7,500 nucleotides of DNA from JBFXDI01 sp050181295. Its GTDB lineage: Bacteria; Pseudomonadota; Alphaproteobacteria; Rhizobiales; Aestuariivirgaceae. The translations under genes and the position numbers were made by a program. The first letter of the stretch is position 1. Each line of letters begins with the position of its first letter. The notes under the pieces were generated by a model. The model worked only from the letters and a program-made list of their open reading frames with translations. It had not been told where the DNA came from and made no database searches. Of the stretch, positions 1-6,231 are shown one piece after another. Location: NCBI GenBank assembly GCA_050181295.1, contig JBFXDI010000173.1, forward strand, positions 1-7,500, given 5' to 3'.

Positions 1-557
1 AGCGCTTCACGTGCAGCGGAGGCCTGGCCGCGGCCGATCTCGCACTGCAGATCGTCCGTACACGGCATGGCGACGCATTGGCCAACGCCGCGGCGCGCTA
101 CATCTTTCATCCGGGGCTCAGGCCGCAAGGCACGCCGCAAAATCCCGCTTCCGTGGAGCCGTTGGGCCATTCGACGCCCGGTGCGGTTCGACGCGCGATC
201 GAGGAGATGGAGCGCAATCTCGAAGATCCGCTGTCCATTCCTGAACTCTGCAGGCGGGTTGGCCGCTCCCAGAGACAGATCGACAGGCTCTTCGCGCGCT
301 ATGTCGGAAAGTCGCCCACGCTCTATTATCGTGACATCCGGCTTGACCGGGCGCGCGGGCTCGTGACCCAGACCGAGCTTTCGATGTCCGAGATCGCCGT
401 TGCATCCGGGTTCTCGAGCCAGGTGCATTTCAGCAAGGCCTATCGCGAGCGGTTCCGGATCTCACCACGCTCCGACCGCGTGGAAGGACGGATCCCTTTC
501 GAGTTCCGCGCTTGGCCGATGCATCGGCAACGACCCCTTACCAACGGCGAGAAATGA
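1..557 (+). CDS. GlxA-family transcriptional regulator (AraC-type HTH), 5'-truncated by the window edge
   Basis: Only the last 184 codons are in view; the frame is open from base 3 with no start needed, so the gene begins upstream. Visible residues 3-40 (TCSGG, then ADLALQIV and HGDALANAAARYIFHP) match the end of the DJ-1/PfpI-like domain of GlxA-type AraC regulators. A linker follows, then a two-HTH AraC/XylS DNA-binding domain at about residues 63-160: HTH1 near PLSIPELCRRVGRSQRQIDRLF and HTH2 near LSMSEIAVASGFSSQVHFSKAYR. Known members (GbdR, CdhR, ArgR) are cytoplasmic activators that sense small metabolites such as glycine betaine, carnitine or arginine through the N-terminal domain. The text around YYRDIRLDRARGLVTQT is close to GbdR-like proteins as I remember them. 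It lies 112 bp upstream of the Rieske oxygenase on the same strand and is the obvious candidate to control that operon (inference). The ligand cannot be told because the sensing domain is mostly off-window. Confidence 0.9.
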   Translation, partial: RFTCSGGLAAADLALQIVRTRHGDALANAAARYIFHPGLRPQGTPQNPASVEPLGHSTPGAVRRAIEEMERNLEDPLSIPELCRRVGRSQRQIDRLFARYVGKSPTLYYRDIRLDRARGLVTQTELSMSEIAVASGFSSQVHFSKAYRERFRISPRSDRVEGRIPFEFRAWPMHRQRPLTNGEK

Positions 558-669
558 CAAGCCGACGGCGAACTAGGAACATTGGACCTCAGCCGATTGC
601 CTCACCATTCACTGGGAAAGCCAAGGCCTTCTGCGGCGTGTCGATGCCATTTCCTTAGAGGATGCCATC
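558..669. other. Intergenic region, probable control region of the Rieske/SDR operon
   Basis: These 112 bp separate the regulator from the oxygenase gene and are the natural place for an activator-dependent promoter. I see TTGGAC at 582-587 followed 17 bp later by CCATTC at 605-610, which is too weak a -10 to call a promoter alone but would fit one needing an activator. There is a short palindrome AAGGCCTT at 623-630. I see no convincing terminator hairpin after the regulator and no clear direct-repeat operator. A Shine-Dalgarno AGAGGA lies at 657-662, seven bases before the ATG of the oxygenase. Confidence 0.4.
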
Positions 670-1824
670 ATGACAGGACTGCTGACAAAGACCGAGTTCG
701 CCGCCATCTCGAAGGGGCATGATCGAAATCCGTCGCGCTCGCTTTCGCTGCGCAAGGAAGCCTACGTCGATCCCCGATGGCACAAGGTCGACCTCGATCA
801 CGTCATCGCAAGCACGTGGCAGTGGGTCTGCCATGTCGAGAAGCTGCGCTCGCCCGGATCCTATCTGACGGCCGACATCGCGGGCCGTCCCGTTGCGGTG
901 GTGCGTGACCGTCAGGAGACGTTGCGGGCCTTCTACAATGTCTGCAAGCACCGGGCGCACCAGCTTTTGTCCGGGGAGGGCGTCGCGACCCGCATCATGT
1001 GCCCCTACCATGCTTGGACATATGGGCTCGATGGCCAGCTCGTGCGCGCACCCCACACCGAAGCGCTCGAGGGCTTCGACCTCGGGGACGTTCACCTTGA
1101 CGAGGTGCAGGTCGAAGAATTCTGCGGCTTCGTGTACGTGAATCTTGATCCCGGCGCGCCTTCCCTGTCCCATCAGACCGGCGATCTCGAAACCGAGATC
1201 CGCCATTGGGCGCCGGATATCGAGCAGCTCACATTCGCCCATCGCTTGAGCTACGACATAAAGTCGAACTGGAAGAACGTCGTCGACAACTTCCTCGAAT
1301 GCTATCACTGCCCGACCGCCCACAAGGATTTCTGCACGCTCGTGGACATGGACACCTACAAGGTCACCACGCACGGCATCTATTCGAGCCACATGGCGGA
1401 GGCCGGAAAGAACAGCAATAGTGCCTATGATGTGTCGAACGCGACGGTGCGGACCCATGCGGTATGGTGGCTTTGGCCCACGACCTGCCTCATGCGCTAC
1501 CCCGGTCGGTCCAGCATGATCGTTCTGAACATCATCCCCGGAGGACCGGAGCGCACGCTGGAGACGTATGATTTCTTCCTTGAGACACCCGAGCCGACGG
1601 AGGCTGAGCGGGAGACGATCCGCTACCTCGACGAGGTGCTCCAGGAGGAGGACATCGCCATCGTCGAGAGCGTTCAGAAGGGCATGGCGACGCCGGCATT
1701 CACCCAGGGCCGCATCGTCAACAGCCCCGATGGCTCCGGCAAGTCCGAGCATGCCGTGCATCATTTCCACGGACTCGTGCTTGATGCCTATGCGAGAGCG
1801 GCGGCGCGTGCGGGACACGCCTGA
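670..1824 (+). CDS. Rieske non-heme iron oxygenase, alpha (catalytic) subunit; CntA/GbcA/choline-monooxygenase-like type
   Basis: The product has 384 residues, a normal length for a ring-hydroxylating-type oxygenase alpha subunit. The N-terminal Rieske domain (about 45-160) has the complete [2Fe-2S] motif C-x-H-x16-C-x2-H: C92, H94, C111 and H114. The C-terminal catalytic domain has the mononuclear iron site in NFLECYHCPTAH, giving H213 and H218, and a likely third ligand D328 in EEDIAIVESVQKGM. E210 sits where most of these enzymes have the bridging Asp; Glu there is known from carnitine monooxygenase CntA. Relatives hydroxylate or N-dealkylate quaternary amines (carnitine, choline, glycine betaine, stachydrine), but the family is broad and the substrate here is unproven. 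Electrons must come from a separate flavin/[2Fe-2S] reductase, which is not in the window. The ATG at 670 is supported by AGAGGA seven bases upstream. It is the first gene of a likely operon with two SDR genes and is probably cytoplasmic. Confidence 0.92.
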   Translation: MTGLLTKTEFAAISKGHDRNPSRSLSLRKEAYVDPRWHKVDLDHVIASTWQWVCHVEKLRSPGSYLTADIAGRPVAVVRDRQETLRAFYNVCKHRAHQLLSGEGVATRIMCPYHAWTYGLDGQLVRAPHTEALEGFDLGDVHLDEVQVEEFCGFVYVNLDPGAPSLSHQTGDLETEIRHWAPDIEQLTFAHRLSYDIKSNWKNVVDNFLECYHCPTAHKDFCTLVDMDTYKVTTHGIYSSHMAEAGKNSNSAYDVSNATVRTHAVWWLWPTTCLMRYPGRSSMIVLNIIPGGPERTLETYDFFLETPEPTEAERETIRYLDEVLQEEDIAIVESVQKGMATPAFTQGRIVNSPDGSGKSEHAVHHFHGLVLDAYARAAARAGHA

Positions 1825-1844
1825 AGCCCAGGAAAAGCTTGGTC

Positions 1845-2645
1845 ATGCCGGGAAGCCTTGAAGGCAAGGTGGCGCTCGTGACAGGCGGGCGTGGCGGCAT
1901 CGGCCGGGCGGTTTGCGCTCGCTTCCTGAAGGAGGGCGCCGTCGTCTATGCGGCCGATCTCACCGACGCGGGCAGTCTCGGGAAGGCTGGGGAGGACGGA
2001 AGCAGTTTTATCTCCTACGACGTCACCTCCGAGGCTGCCGCCAGGTCGGTCATGGCGAGGGTAGAGGCGGAAGCCGGCAGGCTCGACGTGCTCGTCAATG
2101 CCGCGGCCATCGAGATCGAGAAGTCGATCGACGGAACGACGCTCGAGGACTGGAACCGCATCTTCGCGATCAACGTGACCGGCACCTTCCTCGCATCGAA
2201 ATATGCCTTGCCCCTGATGCGAAAGGCGGCGGCAGCCGGAGCGTCCGCCTCGATCATCAATTTCGGCTCCTACGACGGCTTCATCGCGGATCCGGGGCTT
2301 GCCGCCTACTGCGCGACCAAGGGGGCCATCCACGCCCTGACGCGGGCGATGGCCTGCGACCACGGGCCGGAGGGCATCCGCGTCAATGCGATCTGTCCCG
2401 GCTATGTCGATACGCCGATGCTGCGCAGCTTCTTTTCAGGCGAGGGCTCGGGCGTTGGCGGCAGCGGAGTCGAGAAAGTCTTCGACGCCGTGCGCGCGGT
2501 TCATCCCACGCGCACCTGCGGCACTCCCGAGGATGTCGCAAACCTAGTGACGTGGCTTGCCTCCGACGAGGCGCGCTATGCCTCCGGACAGCTCTGGGTT
2601 CTCGACGGAGGGCTGACCGCGCAGGTCCAGCAGATGAGGCTCTGA
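1845..2645 (+). CDS. SDR family oxidoreductase, probably NAD(H)-dependent
   Basis: The product has 266 residues, a classical short-chain dehydrogenase/reductase with a Rossmann fold. The dinucleotide motif TGGRGGIG is at residues 13-20. An acidic residue at the end of strand 2 (D38 in AADLT) favours NAD(H) over NADP(H). The catalytic tetrad is complete: N110, S142, Y155 and K159 (YCATK). The usual NNAG motif is changed to NAAA at 85-88. PGYVDTPM at 185-192 is the normal post-catalytic segment. It starts 20 bp after the oxygenase stop and 15 bp before the next SDR gene, so the three are likely co-transcribed. It probably oxidises an alcohol or reduces a carbonyl made from the oxygenase product (inference); the substrate is not readable from sequence. 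I chose the ATG at 1845; an in-frame TTG at 1839 would add two residues and cannot be excluded, since the AGGA at 1830-1833 could serve either. Confidence 0.9.
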   Translation: MPGSLEGKVALVTGGRGGIGRAVCARFLKEGAVVYAADLTDAGSLGKAGEDGSSFISYDVTSEAAARSVMARVEAEAGRLDVLVNAAAIEIEKSIDGTTLEDWNRIFAINVTGTFLASKYALPLMRKAAAAGASASIINFGSYDGFIADPGLAAYCATKGAIHALTRAMACDHGPEGIRVNAICPGYVDTPMLRSFFSGEGSGVGGSGVEKVFDAVRAVHPTRTCGTPEDVANLVTWLASDEARYASGQLWVLDGGLTAQVQQMRL

Positions 2646-2660
2646 TCTGGCCGAACCATC

Positions 2661-3422
2661 ATGAACAAGTCGGATGCAAAGGTCGCCGTCGTGACGGGCG
2701 GCGGACGCGGGATCGGTCGTGCCATCGTCGAACGCCTTCGGGCGGACGGAATGCGTGTGCTGACGTGCGGGCGCGGAGACCGGCCGGCCGATCTGGACGC
2801 GGCGATATTGTGGGTGCGCGCGGACGTGTCCGATCCGGAGGATGCGGCCCGCATCTTTCGCGAAGCGGATGCCCGCTTCGGACCGGCATCGGTGCTCGTC
2901 AACAATGCGGGCGTGCAGGTCGAAAAGACCATCGTCGAGACCACGGACGCCGATTGGGATCTGCTTGTCGGGGCGAACTGCCGAGGCGTTTTCAACATGT
3001 GCCGGGCCTTCGTGCCGCAGGCACCCGACACGGGAGGGTGCATCGTCAATCTCGGTTCGATCTCGGGTGACGTCGCCGATCCCTCCATGGCGCTGTACAA
3101 CGCCTCCAAAGCCTTCGTTCACGGTCTGACCCGGTCCATAGCCGTCGATCACGGGCCGAAGATACGCTGCAATGCGGTTCGCCCCGGTTGGATCATGACC
3201 CAGATGGCCGAAGCCGGCTTTGCCCTGGCCCGCGATCCCCAAAAGGCCAGGGCCGATGCCCTGGCTCGCCACCCCGCCGGTAGGCTCGGAACGCCCGAAG
3301 ACATCGCCGATGCGGTCGCCTGGCTGGTTTCCGATCAGGCGGCTTTCGTCACGGGGCAGTGCTTCACCATCGACGGCGGACTGACCGCCGCCTCTCCGCT
3401 TCGACCGGGTTTGGCTTCTTGA
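2661..3422 (+). CDS. SDR family oxidoreductase, probably NADP(H)-preferring
   Basis: The product has 253 residues, a classical SDR. The nucleotide motif TGGGRGIG is at 12-19, NNAG at 81-84, and the catalytic residues are N106, S133, Y146 and K150 (YNASK). PGWIMTQM at 175-182 follows. After strand 2 the chain reads TCGRGDR with no acidic residue and an Arg at 38, a pattern usual in NADP(H)-preferring SDRs, unlike the neighbour upstream. It follows that gene after 15 bp with only a weak ribosome-binding site, so translational coupling is plausible. The two SDRs share the overall layout, the xDHGP segment after the active site and a GGLTA segment near the C-terminus, but differ enough to be separate enzymes and not a recent tandem copy. 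Its role is probably a second redox step in the same pathway (inference). It ends 9 bp from the convergent flavoprotein gene. Confidence 0.9.
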   Translation: MNKSDAKVAVVTGGGRGIGRAIVERLRADGMRVLTCGRGDRPADLDAAILWVRADVSDPEDAARIFREADARFGPASVLVNNAGVQVEKTIVETTDADWDLLVGANCRGVFNMCRAFVPQAPDTGGCIVNLGSISGDVADPSMALYNASKAFVHGLTRSIAVDHGPKIRCNAVRPGWIMTQMAEAGFALARDPQKARADALARHPAGRLGTPEDIADAVAWLVSDQAAFVTGQCFTIDGGLTAASPLRPGLAS

Positions 3423-3431
3423 TCGGTGCGA

Positions 3432-4664
3432 TTAGCCCGGAGGTCGCACGGCCGGCGTCCGCACGTGCTCGGGGCGAATGCCCATTCCGACCAGCCGTGC
3501 GGGAAAACGCTGCAGGAAGGGGAAAGCGCCGAGCAGCCGCACCGGCCAGGGCGGCGAGGGCCGTGTCTGCGACCCGAGCACGCGGGAGATGATGCGCTTC
3601 TGCACGAAGACCTGGATGGCCTGGATCATCCGCGTCGGCCATTCGCGGCGCTGCTGAACGGCATGGAGCTCGTCTGCCGAAGGCGCGCCACGTGCGAGCG
3701 GCCCCGCCAGCAGGTTGGCGGCCGCGACCGCATCCTGGATCGCGAGGTTGATGCCGACCCCGCCGATGGGGGACATGGCGTGCGCTGCATCGCCGATGCA
3801 GAGGAGGCCCGGCCTCGACCATCGCTCCAGCCTGTCGACCGCGACCGAGAGCAGTTTCACGTCCTCCCACGATCCGAGTTCTCCCACGCGCTCGCCGAGC
3901 CACGGGGAAAGCTCGAGCACCATGGCCCGGAAGCGCTCTATCCCCTGCGCTTTGATCTCCTCGGCCTTTCCCTTGGGGATCACGAAGGCGCATTGCCAGT
4001 AGTCGCCGCGGTCGATCATCACGAACAGGCGCCCGGCCTCGATATGCCCGAAGGTGTCCGTCGGATCGTCGTCAGCCTTGCTGATCTGCATCCAGAACAC
4101 ATCCATGGGGGCGCCAAGGTCCTTGACCGGCAGCCCCGCCTCACCCCGCAGGATCGAGCGCCGTCCGTCCGCGGCCACGACGAGATCGGCGCGGATATCC
4201 AGCGGGCCGTCCTTGCCGTCCGCCTTCACGCCGACGATGCGGTCGCCCTCCTGGATGAGGCTTGTGCCTTCCGTCTCCATGAGCAGCCGGAAATTGGGAT
4301 AGGGCCGCGCATGATCCGACAGGAAGTCGAGGAAATCCCATTGCGGCATGAGGGCGATGAACTTGCAGCGGGTCGGAAGATGGCGGAAATCCGCGATCGT
4401 GACGTGGCTGGCGCCGATCTGCCCGCCGAGCCGTTCGATCTTCTGGTGCGGGCGCTTCAGGAAATCCTCGAGCAGCCCCAGCTCGGCGACGATCTCCAAT
4501 GTCGAGGGATGGATCGTGTCGCCCCGGAAATCTCTCAGGAAATCGGCGTGCTTCTCGATGACCAGGGTGTCGATGCCGGCCCTCGCAAGCAGGAAGCCCA
4601 GCATCATTCCGGCGGGACCGCCGCCGACGATCGCGCAGCGCGTGCGAAGCGCCATATCAGCCAT
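3432..4664 (-). CDS. FAD-dependent monooxygenase/oxidoreductase, UbiH/PHBH-type (class A)
   Basis: The product has 410 residues from the chosen start. It carries the three fingerprints of class A flavoprotein monooxygenases: GGGPAG at 14-19 in the N-terminal Rossmann fold with E37 for the FAD ribose; the DG motif (VVAADGRRS, D166-G167), which contacts FAD and NAD(P)H; and the GD motif (GDAAHAMSPIGGVGINLAIQDA, from G291), which binds the FAD pyrophosphate. Enzymes of this type usually hydroxylate an aromatic or quinone-like ring using NAD(P)H and oxygen. The region around RGDTIHPSTLEIVAELGLLEDF is shared by a widespread group of uncharacterised flavoproteins, so no substrate is proposed. I chose the ATG at 4664 because GGGAGG lies six bases upstream and the FAD motif then begins at the usual distance; an in-frame upstream ATG at 4721 would add 19 residues of unusual composition. 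It is divergent from gabD and convergent with the SDR operon. Confidence 0.88.
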   Translation of the reverse strand: MADMALRTRCAIVGGGPAGMMLGFLLARAGIDTLVIEKHADFLRDFRGDTIHPSTLEIVAELGLLEDFLKRPHQKIERLGGQIGASHVTIADFRHLPTRCKFIALMPQWDFLDFLSDHARPYPNFRLLMETEGTSLIQEGDRIVGVKADGKDGPLDIRADLVVAADGRRSILRGEAGLPVKDLGAPMDVFWMQISKADDDPTDTFGHIEAGRLFVMIDRGDYWQCAFVIPKGKAEEIKAQGIERFRAMVLELSPWLGERVGELGSWEDVKLLSVAVDRLERWSRPGLLCIGDAAHAMSPIGGVGINLAIQDAVAAANLLAGPLARGAPSADELHAVQQRREWPTRMIQAIQVFVQKRIISRVLGSQTRPSPPWPVRLLGAFPFLQRFPARLVGMGIRPEHVRTPAVRPPG

Positions 4665-4670
4665 GCGGTG

Positions 4671-4676
4671 CCTCCC
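4671..4676 (-). promoter_or_regulatory. Shine-Dalgarno that sets the start of the flavoprotein gene
   Basis: On the - strand this reads GGGAGG, six bases before the ATG at 4664. It is the reason for preferring the 410-residue product over the 429-residue form starting at 4721. Confidence 0.75.
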
Positions 4677-4679
4677 GAT

Positions 4680-4708
4680 TTGAGCCGGCTGCCGGCGCAT
4701 GCTATGAG
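4680..4708 (+). promoter_or_regulatory. Candidate gabD promoter
   Basis: TTGAG at 4680-4684 and CTATGA at 4702-4707 are separated by exactly 17 bp and resemble the alphaproteobacterial housekeeping consensus TTGAC-N17-CTATAT. Transcription would begin near 4715, giving a short leader that holds the strong Shine-Dalgarno AAGGAGGTG at 4726-4734, followed by the ATG at 4739. This is pattern matching only. Confidence 0.4.
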
Positions 4709-4727
4709 GCCCCAAATCCAATCACAA
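4699..4727 (-). promoter_or_regulatory. Candidate promoter of the flavoprotein gene, overlapping the gabD promoter
   Basis: On the - strand TTGTGA (4727-4722) and TAGCAT (4704-4699) are 17 bp apart, each matching four of six consensus bases. Its -10 box overlaps the candidate gabD -10 by two bases, and its -35 box touches the gabD Shine-Dalgarno. It is a weak match, offered because the whole divergent gap is only 74 bp and must serve both genes. Confidence 0.25.
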
Positions 4728-4738
4728 GGAGGTGCCCC

Positions 4739-6220
4739 ATGGACATCCGCAAGGGTCAGGCGCTGCGCGACACACTGAAGGACAAGTCGCTGCTCAAGGA
4801 CCAGTGTTACATCGACGGCAAGTGGGTCGGCGGCAAGGACACGATCCCGGTCACCAACCCGGCCAACGGTGACGTCATCACCACGGTGCCGAAGCTCGGC
4901 AAGAAGGAGACGGCCAACGCCATCGCGGCGGCCGAGAAGGCGATAAAGGCCTGGGCCGCCAAGACGGCGAAGGAGCGTTCGACGATCCTTCGCAAGTGGT
5001 TCGACCTCATCATGGCGAATGGCGACGATCTCGCCCGCATCATGACGGCCGAGCAGGGCAAGCCCCTCGCCGAGGCCAAGGGTGAGGTGGCCTATGGCGC
5101 GGCCTTCATCGAGTTCTTCGCCGAGGAGGCGAAGCGCATCTATGGCGAGACCATCCCCACCCACAAGGCCGATGCCCGCATTGTCGTGGTGCGCCAGCCC
5201 GTGGGCGTGGTCGGCGCCATCACGCCGTGGAACTTCCCCATCGCCATGATCACCCGCAAGGCGGGTCCGGCGCTCGCGGTCGGCTGCTCGATCGTCATCA
5301 AGCCCGCCTCCGAGACGCCGCTCTCGGCGCTGGCGCTGGCGGAGCTCGGCGAGCGCGCCGGCATCCCGGCGGGCGTGCTCAATGTGATCACGGGCTCGGC
5401 CAAGGAGATCGGCGGCGAGCTCACCGGCAGCCCGGTCGTGAAGATGCTGACCTTCACCGGCTCGACCGAGATCGGCAAGGTGCTGATGGAGCAGTGCGCG
5501 AAGACGGTCAAGAAGGTCGGCATGGAGCTCGGCGGCAACGCGCCCTTCATCGTCTTCGATGACGCGGATCTCGATGCGGCGGTTGCCGGCGCCATGGCGT
5601 CCAAGTACCGCAACGCCGGCCAGACCTGCGTCTGCGCCAACCGCATCCTGGTGCAGGACAAGGTCTATGACGCCTTCGCCGACAAGCTCAAGGCCGCGGT
5701 GTCGAAGCTCAAGGTGGGCAACGGGGTCGAGGACGGCGTGACGACCGGTCCGCTCATCAACGCTGCTGCCGTGAAGAAGGTGCAGGAGCACGTGGACGAC
5801 GCGGTCAAGAAAGGCGCCAAGGTCGTCGTCGGCGGCAAGGCGCACAAGCTCGGCGGCAATTTCTACGAGCCGACGCTGCTCCGCGACGTCACCACCGACA
5901 TGCTGGTGACGAAGGAGGAGACCTTCGGGCCCGTCGCGCCGCTCTTCCGCTTCAAAACAGAGGAGGAGGCGATCCGCATGGCCAACGACACCGAGTTCGG
6001 TCTCGCCTGCTACTTCTATTCCCGCGACATCGGCCGCATCTGGCGGGTGGGCGAAGCGCTCGAATACGGCATCGTTGGCATCAACGAGGGCATCATCTCG
6101 ACCGAGGTCGCGCCCTTCGGCGGTGTGAAGGAGTCGGGCGTCGGCCGCGAGGGCTCCCACCACGGCGTCGAGGAGTTCGTCGAGATGAAGTACATGCTGA
6201 TGGGCGGCCTCGCGAAGTAG
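4739..6220 (+). CDS. gabD: Succinate-semialdehyde dehydrogenase, NAD(P)+-dependent
   Basis: The product has 493 residues, the usual length for GabD. It oxidises succinate semialdehyde to succinate, the last step of the GABA shunt that feeds the TCA cycle, in the cytoplasm. Aldehyde dehydrogenase motifs are all present: PWNFP at 163-167 with N165, KPASETP at 188-194 for the coenzyme, FTGSTEIG at 239-246, catalytic base E263 in MELGGN, and nucleophile C297 in NAGQTCVCANR with a second Cys at 299 as in E. coli GabD. The stretches around GNAPFIVFDDADLD, NDTEFGLACYFYSRD and EALEYGIVGIN are near-identical to my recollection of E. coli GabD, which makes the call more specific than generic aldehyde dehydrogenase; glutarate-semialdehyde could also be accepted. 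The ATG is preceded by a near-perfect Shine-Dalgarno at 4726-4734. rpiA begins 11 bp after its stop, so the two are probably co-transcribed. Confidence 0.93.
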   Translation: MDIRKGQALRDTLKDKSLLKDQCYIDGKWVGGKDTIPVTNPANGDVITTVPKLGKKETANAIAAAEKAIKAWAAKTAKERSTILRKWFDLIMANGDDLARIMTAEQGKPLAEAKGEVAYGAAFIEFFAEEAKRIYGETIPTHKADARIVVVRQPVGVVGAITPWNFPIAMITRKAGPALAVGCSIVIKPASETPLSALALAELGERAGIPAGVLNVITGSAKEIGGELTGSPVVKMLTFTGSTEIGKVLMEQCAKTVKKVGMELGGNAPFIVFDDADLDAAVAGAMASKYRNAGQTCVCANRILVQDKVYDAFADKLKAAVSKLKVGNGVEDGVTTGPLINAAAVKKVQEHVDDAVKKGAKVVVGGKAHKLGGNFYEPTLLRDVTTDMLVTKEETFGPVAPLFRFKTEEEAIRMANDTEFGLACYFYSRDIGRIWRVGEALEYGIVGINEGIISTEVAPFGGVKESGVGREGSHHGVEEFVEMKYMLMGGLAK

Positions 6221-6231
6221 GGTAGGAACCG

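Noticed and set aside
581..600. Possible sigma-54 promoter (TTGGAC ... TTGC) before the Rieske gene
   Set aside because: The distance between the GG and GC elements is 13 bases instead of the required 10.
655..1818. Long open frame (387 codons) on the - strand opposite the Rieske oxygenase
   Set aside because: It mirrors the oxygenase gene, which has full catalytic motifs. The antisense product is rich in Arg, Asp, Leu and His with no recognisable domain, as expected opposite a high-GC gene.
1913..3070. Open frame of 385 codons on the + strand spanning both SDR genes
   Set aside because: It is an out-of-frame shadow rich in Arg, crosses the boundary between two well-supported SDR genes and has no domain signal.
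4665..4721. N-terminal extension of the flavoprotein from an upstream ATG at 4721
   Set aside because: The added 19 residues have no family counterpart, and the ATG at 4664 has a well-spaced GGGAGG.
3426..4778. Open frame of 450 codons on the + strand opposite the flavoprotein gene
   Set aside because: The - strand frame carries all three FAD/NAD(P)H motifs and a good Shine-Dalgarno; this one has only shadow-type composition.
4604..6163. Open frame of 519 codons on the - strand opposite gabD
   Set aside because: gabD is unmistakable. The antisense frame stays open because of strong third-position G/C bias, and its product is a low-information run of Leu, Arg, Asp, Gly and His.
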